From contig JAHIOQ010000128.1 of assembly GCA_018895275.1 (NCBI GenBank), positions 1-34,327 on the forward strand: 34,327 bases of DNA, given 5' to 3'. Source of the stretch: Candidatus Omnitrophota bacterium. GTDB taxonomy: Bacteria; Omnitrophota; Gorgyraeia; B26-G9. Position numbers and translations under genes: made by a program. Below are positions 17,115 through 22,716 of the stretch, one piece after another (position 1 is the first letter of the stretch; each line of letters opens with the position of its first letter). Under the pieces are notes generated by a model. The model had not been told where the DNA came from. It searched no databases and saw only the letters and a list, made by a program, of their open reading frames with translations.

Positions 17115-18421
17115 AATTTTCTCATCTGCTCTGCCATGTACAGCGGCAGTGTTAATACCTTATCATACAAGGATAGTTTCTCCTGCGAAAAGCGTATACC
17201 AAACGATACATCCTTTTCTTCGATAAAAAGTTTCAGCGATTTAAGCGTGCCGGTTTTACCTGCCTTAACTTCCACCGGCAGGATCAGAGAATCTACCACA
17301 ACAACATAATCAACTTCAGCTGAACTGCTTTTTTTATCACGCGCCCAGAAAAAGAGATTGTGCTCTAAATAGCTGTCAAAATAAGCCCTCAGTTCCTGGC
17401 CAATAAGTTGTTCTGTTACGGCTCCGGCGTTAATCTGAATAAAATCATTCGTTAAGGTAAGTTCGGTTTGCAGGCCGCAGGCATTCTGCATTAGGCCTAC
17501 ATCAAGGAAGTTTAATTTGAATTTCGTTTCATTAGCTTGTGCTCCCAAAGGAAGCCCTGAAGCGGCAGTAGCGTATACCGGATGAATGATACCCGCTAAT
17601 TTCAAAAGGTTGAGAGCTTGCTTAATATCCCTTGACTTGCTGGCAGAATCGATATTTGAATACTTAACGCGGCTGCCAACAAGCCGTGGAGCTTCATCGA
17701 ATACCTTTTGCAAATATTTGTGTTCAGAAGTTTTCGCATATTTCCCAAAATCGCTACGGTATGTTTGCAGCAGAGAATTTTGGATTCGCCGACAATTTAA
17801 GAAGTTTCTATTCTCAAGATACTCTTTGACTACCGCCGGCATACCTCCCACAATAAGGTATATCCGCAACAGATCCATCAGCTTCTGATGTACCACATCA
17901 TCAAATGTACTGTTTAATCCTATTCCCTGCAGATAGTGCCGCAACCGCTCGTTCCCGGATGCCGTTAAGAACTCACCGAATGACAAGGGTTCGAGATATA
18001 TAAACTGAATCCTTCCTACCGGCATTCTGAAATCCGGACTATTAAGGGTGAATTCCATCAATGAACCTGCCCCGATAACAGCAAGCCGATTATACTTTTC
18101 CTTGAAATACCGCAGGGCCATTATCGCATTGGGACATTCCTGTATCTCATCAAGAAAAAGCAATGTTGTCTCTGCTTCTATGGTAACACCCATAAGAAGC
18201 TGCAACTTATTAATAATCTCAATAGGATCAAGCGTAGTAAAACATTGCTTGAGTTCAGGCCTGAATTCGAAGTTGACGACAACTAGATTTTTAAATGCCT
18301 TTTTGCCAAACCCTTCTACAATATAACTTTTACCTACTTGCCGTGCTCCTCGCAATAGTAAGGGCAGTCTATCTTTGTGTTCTTTCCATCTAAATAACTC
18401 TCTTTCCAGGTCTCTTTTCAT
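17081..18421 (-). CDS. AAA_14/DUF4143 ATPase, copy 2
   Basis: A 446-residue paralogue of the gene at 14719-16062. Walker A GARQVGKS at 25-32, Walker [11 protein letters not shown] about 88-96, GAGSLMEF, the [10 protein letters not shown] block and a C-terminal AEVDYVVV ... LPVEVKAG nuclease-like core are all intact. The normal family ending [14 protein letters not shown] is followed by [11 protein letters not shown], which is dinD sequence read out of frame, so the original stop was replaced at a recombination junction near 17115-17130. It has its own promoter, two 15-bp operator-like repeats and an AAGGG ribosome site, and looks expressed and autoregulated. Confidence 0.88.
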   Translation of the reverse strand: MKRDLERELFRWKEHKDRLPLLLRGARQVGKSYIVEGFGKKAFKNLVVVNFEFRPELKQCFTTLDPIEIINKLQLLMGVTIEAETTLLFLDEIQECPNAIMALRYFKEKYNRLAVIGAGSLMEFTLNSPDFRMPVGRIQFIYLEPLSFGEFLTASGNERLRHYLQGIGLNSTFDDVVHQKLMDLLRIYLIVGGMPAVVKEYLENRNFLNCRRIQNSLLQTYRSDFGKYAKTSEHKYLQKVFDEAPRLVGSRVKYSNIDSASKSRDIKQALNLLKLAGIIHPVYATAASGLPLGAQANETKFKLNFLDVGLMQNACGLQTELTLTNDFIQINAGAVTEQLIGQELRAYFDSYLEHNLFFWARDKKSSSAEVDYVVVVDSLILPVEVKAGKTGTLKSLKLFIEEKDVSFGIRFSQEKLSLYDKVLTLPLYMAEQMRKLAQEANVKSTI

Positions 18422-18440
18422 AGCAATCCCTTCTATATAT

Positions 18441-18488
18441 GGCTAATATGCAAGGATATAATATAGCAATTAAGGCTATAATACAAGG
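18441..18488 (-). promoter_or_regulatory. Promoter with two 15-bp direct repeats (operator candidate)
   Basis: On the minus strand TTGTAT (18481-18486) and TATTAT (18458-18463) are 17 bases apart. Two near-identical 15-mers, CCTTGTATTATAGCC (18474-18488) and CCTTGCATATTAGCC (18441-18455), start 33 bases apart, about three helical turns, one over the -35 box and the other just downstream of the -10 box. This is an arrangement expected for a repressor, possibly the ATPase itself. Confidence 0.5.
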
Positions 18489-18605
18489 CTTATTATGCTG
18501 TTCTCCTGCTTTAATTCAAGCATCTACCCGCCTATGAAAAATAGAAACGGTTCCATTTTTTTCCTAACCCCCTAAAGAAAAAATTTTTCTAGCACGTAAG
18601 AACAA

Positions 18606-18652
18606 TAAAAAAAGGGCTGGCTTCCGAACTGAAACTATTCGGAAACCAGCCC
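18606..18652 (-). terminator. Strong intrinsic terminator
   Basis: A 15-bp stem with one G-T wobble (arms 18614-18628 and 18638-18652, 9-base loop) is followed on the minus strand by TTTTTTTATTG. It lies about 35 bases past the stop of the RelE-like remnant and insulates the AAA_14 copy 2 promoter from upstream transcription. The stretch 18489-18605 between terminator and promoter holds no gene. Confidence 0.85.
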
Positions 18653-18685
18653 CCTGGTTCTTCCAATAAGGCTGACTATTTAAAA

Positions 18686-18844
18686 CTAACTATTAAGACG
18701 TTTTAGACCTAAGCCTTGATGAATTGACCTGTCCTGAGAGAGTATATCTATTGCTTGTAAAGCAGTCTGTTTTATCTCCTCTTTCTCTTTGCCGTGGAAG
18801 CCTTTGACAGACCTATCAAAGGAAGGCTTAAATTCAAATCTCAC
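18686..18844 (-). pseudogene. Truncated RelE/ParE-superfamily toxin
   Basis: From GTG 18844, behind GAGG, the 52-residue product begins VRFEFKPSFDRSVKGF and reaches IHQGLGLKRLNS before a TAG. This matches the first half of RelE-like mRNA interferases (MxFxxxxSFxKSxK ... GLKxLxG). The second half, with the catalytic beta strands (xFWEIRxGxxxR), is absent or has in-frame stops. No antitoxin gene is seen next to it. It keeps a strong terminator downstream. Confidence 0.55.
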
Positions 18845-19117
18845 AAGGCCTCAATATGTTTTTTGGCTTTCTTTGGGCTCTTATAGGTTTTGCCTGCAAG
18901 CACTTATGCTCCCTGCGTGCGATATGCCTTCGGGTGATTTCGTCAACAATCCTGACGTAGACTACCGCACGCTCGTTCCAAACAGAATCACTGCAATGTT
19001 CAGTCCTATGCTGGTGGCTATCCTTTGCATAGACCGGATTCTTACCGATTAGGTCTCATACGCTTCTTGGCTGCGGTTAATTTATTTCTCTATATTGATC
19101 ATATTAATTTTTGCGTT
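18845..19117. other. Unassigned stretch between toxin remnant and 54-residue gene
   Basis: Both strands hold open frames here (about 87 codons on plus, 18789-19052; about 73 on minus without a start codon), but none has a ribosome site or a recognisable motif. It may be eroded coding DNA, possibly including a lost antitoxin for the RelE-like remnant. I see no hairpin, promoter or repeat that stands out. Confidence 0.3.
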
Positions 19118-19282
19118 TCACTCTTCTTCGATTTCAACGCGGATATCTCTTACGTTTTGAGGCAGCTCTCGCTTTTCCACATTATTAATTGTATATTGCC
19201 ACTCATCATAGTCAAATGCCACTGCAAAACAGCGTGCAACCTCTTTTCCGTTAAACTTAACCAAAAATCCCCCGTCGGCCAT
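19118..19282 (-). CDS. 54-residue acidic protein of unknown function
   Basis: ATG 19282 follows an excellent GAGGAGGAG ribosome site (19288-19296). The product, starting MADGGFLVKFNGKEVARCFA and ending DIRVEIEEE, is small, acidic and beta-rich with a conserved-looking FDYDEWQYTI centre. No family is recognised. It sits 17 bases downstream of the zinc-ribbon gene, so the two probably formed an operon; with that gene now interrupted, expression of this one depends on read-through or an unseen promoter. Confidence 0.55.
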   Translation of the reverse strand: MADGGFLVKFNGKEVARCFAVAFDYDEWQYTINNVEKRELPQNVRDIRVEIEEE

Positions 19283-19299
19283 AGCAACTCCTCCTCGCC

Positions 19300-19490
19300 C
19301 TATTTTTCAATAATTTTCCCGCACGCCGGGCATTCAATCTCGTCATCAAAAAACAAACTTTTGGACACCTCGACTCCACAATACGGGCATGTAACAATGT
19401 CCGCGTCCATGGTTACATCAAATTCTAAAAAATCATCGAATAAATCCCGTTAGAGAACTCTGTCCTCTAACGGGATAAATCGTCGTCCAT
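19300..19490 (-). pseudogene. Zinc-ribbon gene split by a 35-bp hairpin insertion
   Basis: Removing 35 bases (19441-19475) restores one frame from ATG 19490: MDDDLFDDFLEFDVT, then TCPYCGVEVSKSLFFDDE and ECPACGKIIEK. Two CPxC pairs about 18 residues apart form a classic small zinc ribbon of about 51 residues. With the insertion, translation from ATG 19490 stops after MDDDLSR. An internal ATG at 19410 could still give the zinc-binding part but has no ribosome site. The frame also overlaps the 3' end of PLD fragment B. Confidence 0.75.
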
Positions 19491-19702
19491 AAAAAAATTG
19501 TTTCAGGCCTTTTGCTGGGAATTAGGTTTTGCATGTTTGTATCAACGTCCCGAATCCCCTTGCTGATCGCTTCTTTTACGGCAGGGAAGTATTTAGGGCC
19601 GCTGAGGTCATGGACATCGGCGGGAAAACAAAAAACCCTCACAGCCATGTTTAAAGCTATAATGGTCATAAAAAATATAGTTTTAAATTTGTCTTTCTTC
19701 AT
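19433..19702 (-). pseudogene. PLD-like gene 5' fragment, copy B
   Basis: The frame starts MKKDKFKTIFFMTIIALNMA, a signal peptide, followed by FPADVHDLSGPKYFPAVKEA and IS. It then leaves the phospholipase-D-like sequence, with an unrelated tail that runs through the zinc-ribbon start and the hairpin insertion. The first 180 bp region (19569-19748) is about 93% identical to that of copy C, so these two duplicated recently. No HKD catalytic motif is present. Confidence 0.6.
19441..19481. mobile_element. 35-bp palindromic insertion with 6-bp direct repeats
   Basis: A perfect 12-bp inverted repeat, ATCCCGTTAGAG (19444-19455) and CTCTAACGGGAT (19465-19476), encloses a 9-base loop. The same hexamer TAAATC lies at both ends (19441-19446 and 19476-19481), as a target duplication would. 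Excision of one repeat plus the hairpin exactly restores the zinc-ribbon reading frame, which is strong evidence that the hairpin arrived as a unit. The type is that of a REP/BIME-like or miniature hairpin element; no transposase is in the window. Confidence 0.7.
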
Positions 19703-19748
19703 GCTTTTCTTATTAGAACTAAGTTAAGAAAGTTAACTACGTCCCGTA
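19569..19748. repeat. 180-bp direct repeat, unit 1
   Basis: By eye about 12 of 180 positions differ from unit 2 at 21097-21276, with no gaps. It covers the signal-peptide end of the PLD-like gene and its upstream region, closing with a conserved hairpin AGTTAA (19722-19727) / TTAACT (19733-19738) and ACGTCCCGTA. The hairpin stem is identical in both units while its 5-base loop differs (gaaag versus taagg), as expected if the structure is under selection. Confidence 0.85.
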
Positions 19749-19822
19749 TCTCCCCCGTATCTCCCTAATTTATTCGCTTTAGGTGGGATTGTTTGGACAC
19801 CACGATATACAGCCATACAGTA

Positions 19823-19851
19823 TTGTCAATATCAACAAAATAAGGTATACT
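19823..19851 (+). promoter_or_regulatory. Upstream plus-strand promoter P1
   Basis: TTGTCA (19823-19828) and TATACT (19846-19851) are exactly 17 bases apart. A small palindrome TATTGTCAATA (19821-19831) overlaps the -35 box and could bind a regulator. A 12-bp direct repeat TTGAAATATTTT (19869-19880, 19883-19894) lies between this promoter and P2. Both promoters share GGTATACTT at the -10. Confidence 0.6.
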
Positions 19852-19898
19852 TTAAAGAGAGGGATAAATTGAAATATTTTAGTTGAAATATTTTTTAT

Positions 19899-19927
19899 TT
19901 GACTTTTTTTCTGTTTTGAGGTATACT
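19899..19927 (+). promoter_or_regulatory. Plus-strand promoter P2 of the small RNA
   Basis: TTGACT (19899-19904) and TATACT (19922-19927) flank a 17-base spacer, each box one mismatch from sigma70 consensus. The predicted start is near 19934, about 43 bases ahead of the terminator stem. Confidence 0.75.
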
Positions 19928-19933
19928 TATTCC

Positions 19934-20006
19934 CAATACAAGTCAACCTACCTTATATCATTTCGATATAAGGTCTCCGGGATCGCAAGATCCCGGTTTT
20001 TATTTT
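19934..20006 (+). ncRNA. Predicted small RNA of about 73 nt, two hairpins
   Basis: The transcript predicted from P2 has a short single-stranded 5' end (CAATACAAGTCAACCT), a perfect 10-bp hairpin ACCTTATATC/GATATAAGGT (19950-19959, 19965-19974, loop ATTTC) and an 8-bp terminator hairpin CCGGGATC/GATCCCGG with a GNRA-type GCAA loop. The hairpin is followed by TTTTTATTTT. It contains no start codon with a ribosome site. It is the only plus-strand unit supported in the window and converges on the NYN gene, overlapping that gene's last few bases. No known RNA family is recognised; a regulatory or antitoxin-like RNA is possible. Confidence 0.65.
19977..20006 (+). terminator. Intrinsic terminator of the small RNA
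   Basis: An 8-bp GC-rich stem (19977-19984, 19989-19996) with a GCAA tetraloop is followed by TTTTTATTTT on the plus strand. On the minus strand the hairpin is followed by AGACC, so it would not be an efficient terminator for the NYN gene. Confidence 0.85.
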
Positions 20007-20554
20007 ACAGGAGGTATCCACTCAAATTTTTTAGCTATAGTCTGAGTTATGTTTTTAAAATAGCCCTGACAATGTCGACGCAATCCATAAGAATTTCTTT
20101 TAGTAGTATCAAAATACACATTAAAAACTCTTTTCCCTTCTCTAACTACAATGTCAACAGCGGGGCTCAAATCATTGTCTCCTGACACAAGATACGCTAT
20201 ATCAAACATTTCTCTGTGACACAAATCAACCATATAAGAAGCAAGTGCAACGTCTGCAAGTTTTTCTGTGGGAGGCCTGGTCCTTACATTAAAATATCCC
20301 TTGCAAAATGTTAATTTTTGTATTTTTCGTATATGAGAAAAATACCGTTGTTGACAATCATAATTATTTGATCCCAATCTGCGAATAAAATTGGCATCTG
20401 CATAAATTATCCCAGCCAATTGCCTATCTTGGATTAAATATTTGCAAAACGGTTCTAGATCCAACCTCTCAATCCCATAACAATCTCTTAACCCTTTATA
20501 TAAATTATTACCGTCAATAAATACTATCGCTTGTTCTTTAGAAATCCCATCCAT
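20000..20554 (-). CDS. NYN-domain (LabA/DUF88-type) nuclease
   Basis: A 184-residue single-domain protein with the PIN-like NYN fold. The first acidic site is VFIDGNNL (Asp14, Asn16), followed by Asp101 in EKLADVALASYMVD and the pair Asp126/Asp128 in YLVSGDNDLSP. These match the metal-binding residues of NYN RNases that cut structured RNA. Related genes occur as toxins or defence effectors and as housekeeping RNases. The protein is complete and has its own promoter (20628-20656). It faces the plus-strand small RNA, whose terminator overlaps its stop, a setting that invites a regulatory link. Confidence 0.88.
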   Translation of the reverse strand: MDGISKEQAIVFIDGNNLYKGLRDCYGIERLDLEPFCKYLIQDRQLAGIIYADANFIRRLGSNNYDCQQRYFSHIRKIQKLTFCKGYFNVRTRPPTEKLADVALASYMVDLCHREMFDIAYLVSGDNDLSPAVDIVVREGKRVFNVYFDTTKRNSYGLRRHCQGYFKNITQTIAKKFEWIPPVK

Positions 20555-20627
20555 AATTTAAAATTCTTTCCAATCTTTGTGTTATTAAAGTTCAGTCCTT
20601 TGCATTCCTTCTACCATCTACAACTAA

Positions 20628-20656
20628 AGTTTAAACAATTTTTATAAATATTGCAA
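20628..20656 (-). promoter_or_regulatory. Promoter of the NYN gene
   Basis: On the minus strand TTGCAA (20651-20656) and TAAACT (20628-20633) are 17 bases apart, about 75 bases before ATG 20554. A GGAAAG ribosome site lies 11 bases ahead of the ATG. Nothing else is seen in 20555-20706. Confidence 0.45.
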
Positions 20657-20706
20657 GAATTTAGTATGTGTATCGCGCATTTTTTCCCTTGCTATTAAAA
20701 ATTTAT

Positions 20707-20891
20707 TCAAAAATGTATTCTTTTGTAGCGACTCCTCCCTTTTCTTTCTCTTTTTGCTACCCATTTCTCGACAGCCGACTCTTTAAACCTCACACGGGTG
20801 CCAAGTTTAATATGCGGCATAAAATCATAATGCACCCACTTGTAGTGATAAATATTTCAGCTACTTGTTGAATTGTGAGAAACTTTTTCAT
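20707..20891 (-). pseudogene. Frameshifted excisionase/AlpA-type DNA-binding gene
   Basis: From ATG 20891 the frame reads MKKFLTIQQVAEIF, the first helix of the MerR-like HTH_17 domain of excisionases. After a short deletion and frameshift near 20815-20830, the reading MPHIKLGTRVRFKESAVEKW and VAKRERKGRSRYKRI continues to TGA 20707. The second part is the usual wing and recognition helix ending of these roughly 65-residue proteins. This is a trace of a past integrative element. It overlaps the end of PLD remnant C by 35 bases. Confidence 0.65.
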
Positions 20892-21230
20892 ATCTTAGAA
20901 TGTTTAGATCTCCACCATTCGCGTAGCAGGGACTAAATTTAATCAGCTTATATTTGCTTTCCAGCTTTTTCAAAACATTGATGATTTGCCGGCGATACGC
21001 GGTTTTGCCCATTGCTGAACCTTGGAATTGTTTTTCTCCTGCGCTAATTCGATGATAAACATTACCACTTTTATCGATTCTTGAGCATCAGCAATTGCTT
21101 CTTTTACAGCCGGGAAGTATTTAGGGCCGCTGAGGTCGTGGACATCGGCGGGATAGCAAAAAACCCTCACCGCCATGTTTAAAGCGATAAGGGTTATAAA
21201 AAATATAGTTTTAAATCTGTCTTTCTTCAT
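20857..21230 (-). pseudogene. PLD-like gene remnant, copy C, with internal deletion
   Basis: The longest of the three copies. It has a signal peptide (MKKDRFKTIFFITLIALN), then DVHDLSGPKYFPAVKEAI and ADAQESIKVVMFIIELAQEK up to SKVQQ. The reading then shifts: a second frame, ATG in CAATGGGC onward, gives TAYRRQIINVLKKLESKYKL and IKFSPCYANGGD, which looks like a C-terminal winged-helix of the same exported PLD family. If so, the middle with both HKD motifs was deleted. The frame from 21230 itself stops at 20970. Confidence 0.55.
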
Positions 21231-21276
21231 GCTTTTCTTATTAGAACTAAGTTAATAAGGTTAACTACGTCCCGTA
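21097..21276. repeat. 180-bp direct repeat, unit 2
   Basis: Partner of 19569-19748, including the AGTTAA (21250-21255) / TTAACT (21261-21266) hairpin. Directly beyond it, ACCGCGCGTAC occurs twice (21276-21286, 21292-21302) inside a run of related CCGTACC words, an added low-complexity element not present at unit 1. Bases 21303-21449 hold nothing recognisable. Confidence 0.85.
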
Positions 21277-21449
21277 CCGCGCGTACGTCCCACCGCGCGT
21301 ACCGCGTCCCGTACCGTATCCTTCCCACATTGGAAATGGTTTCACCCCGGCGTTCTATCCCTCGCGGTTTCACATTCTCAGTTATCAATCTCTAATTAAA
21401 GGATATCTGAACCAACCTGCTCAACCCCTGTCCCGGTTATGGTTATTCA

Positions 21450-22214
21450 TTATGCGACAAGTTCCTCTTTAAATTCTTCTCGCTTAGTCCATAAAAGTGG
21501 TTTAACACCATAATTTTTTAAGGCATCAACAACAGTAGAAATAGGGGTATGGTCGGAATCATTTAAAAAGGCATATGCCAAAGAATTTGCAGGCCTGACA
21601 TCTTTTGTATCTATCCATGAAAATGCAAATCTTTCCGCTGTATTACGATTTGGCCGATTAATTGTTTGCAAAATACGCTCCGGGTATCTTCTTGAAGCTG
21701 GAATAACAAAATCAAACATATGATCATAACCAGTCTTCCCTGTAAATTTAACCCTGGGAGTATATCGGACATCATACACATTCAACCAAGAAGTAACGTC
21801 TTCAAGAAAAAGACTTGTTACCATTGGTACAGATAAATAAAAAAGATCATTAACCGCAAGCATAGCTTGAACCAAGTTGTGTTTGCGCAAAGAAAAATTA
21901 TCTACTGAAGCATGAATCACTAACGCATCATTCTCAACATTAACACCAAAACCATTGAGAGTAAGCATGAGTAATTCCTTGCGCTTTTTACTTTCCAGCT
22001 CACATCCAGATTGGCGCAAATCACCAATAGTATAACCATCATCGGTTAAAACAAATTCGCTGCTATCCTTTTTAACATATATTTGAAGATAATCATTGTG
22101 ACGATCAATATATGGGGTGGTAATCTCAACCCAATCTTTAATCTGCCGTAAAACTGTTTTGTCTTTCAGCCAACGAAGATATTGGTCAAGTAAATCTTGA
22201 ATTTCGTGAATCAT
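21450..22214 (-). CDS. DUF1828/DUF1829 protein, partner of DUF6978
   Basis: A 254-residue soluble protein. The N-terminal half (about 25-115) has [17 protein letters not shown] and [17 protein letters not shown], typical of DUF1828; the C-terminal half (about 150-245) has the DUF1829 pattern ([25 protein letters not shown]). These domains occur together in mobile-element and defence contexts, with no established activity. The ATG overlaps the stop of the DUF6978 gene by 4 bases (ATGA), so the two are made together, likely as a complex. It is the last gene of the intact defence block. Confidence 0.8.
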   Translation of the reverse strand: MIHEIQDLLDQYLRWLKDKTVLRQIKDWVEITTPYIDRHNDYLQIYVKKDSSEFVLTDDGYTIGDLRQSGCELESKKRKELLMLTLNGFGVNVENDALVIHASVDNFSLRKHNLVQAMLAVNDLFYLSVPMVTSLFLEDVTSWLNVYDVRYTPRVKFTGKTGYDHMFDFVIPASRRYPERILQTINRPNRNTAERFAFSWIDTKDVRPANSLAYAFLNDSDHTPISTVVDALKNYGVKPLLWTKREEFKEELVA

Positions 22215-22660
22215 ATAAATAGCCCCCTTTCAATATTTGGAGGTTCAGCAACATTGCAATATCGCATAAAATCTTCTAAAAGTTGCCACAAATCTCCTGT
22301 GTTAGGAAATTTATCCTGAGGAACAGAAACTGCCCACTTGTCGCCATACCCTTCCCTATAAACATGCAGATGTGGAGAAGAGATTTCTTGTCCATCAGGA
22401 TTCCTATGCGGCTGACCGCCAAAATCAAGACGCACAAGCACAACAACTTGATGAGCTCTGTTTTGATAAGTTCCTTTTACAAGATCTATTCTTCCACGGC
22501 TAATATCAAGCATAAAGTTCTCACGTTTATTGCGCGAAACTAAAGGTATGCTAATTCGTCCTCCAAGTCCGGGATAATTCCACCCCTGATTATCAATCCT
22601 TATTTTTTCCATGGAGACAAGAGCGTCTGCTTCTGGTTGAGAAAGATTGATTTCCGGCAC
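22211..22660 (-). CDS. DUF6978-family protein
   Basis: A 149-residue protein starting at GTG 22660 behind AGGAGGA (22665-22671). It has a regular conserved look: [36 protein letters not shown] and [20 protein letters not shown] near the middle, and [10 protein letters not shown] at the end. The pattern fits DUF6978, which I associate with DUF1828 proteins as a two-gene pair; no biochemical role is established. The His-rich PHLHVYRE segment could bind metal. It lies 56 bases after hsdR and is coupled to the next gene. Confidence 0.7.
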   Translation of the reverse strand: MPEINLSQPEADALVSMEKIRIDNQGWNYPGLGGRISIPLVSRNKRENFMLDISRGRIDLVKGTYQNRAHQVVVLVRLDFGGQPHRNPDGQEISSPHLHVYREGYGDKWAVSVPQDKFPNTGDLWQLLEDFMRYCNVAEPPNIERGLFI

Positions 22661-22716
22661 AATATCCTCCTATGAATTTATTTTAAACCTAATTTCCCCG
22701 GACAGCATCTCTAGTA

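Noticed and set aside
18789-19052. Plus-strand open frame of 87 codons
   Set aside because: No ribosome site, no recognisable motif, overlaps the RelE-like remnant on the opposite strand; likely chance.
19977-19996. Hairpin as terminator for the NYN gene on the minus strand
   Set aside because: On that strand it is followed by AGACC, not a T-run; the T-run is on the plus-strand side.
19883-20185. Plus-strand frame from TTG running into the NYN gene
   Set aside because: It crosses promoter P2 and the small-RNA terminator and is antisense to a well-supported gene.
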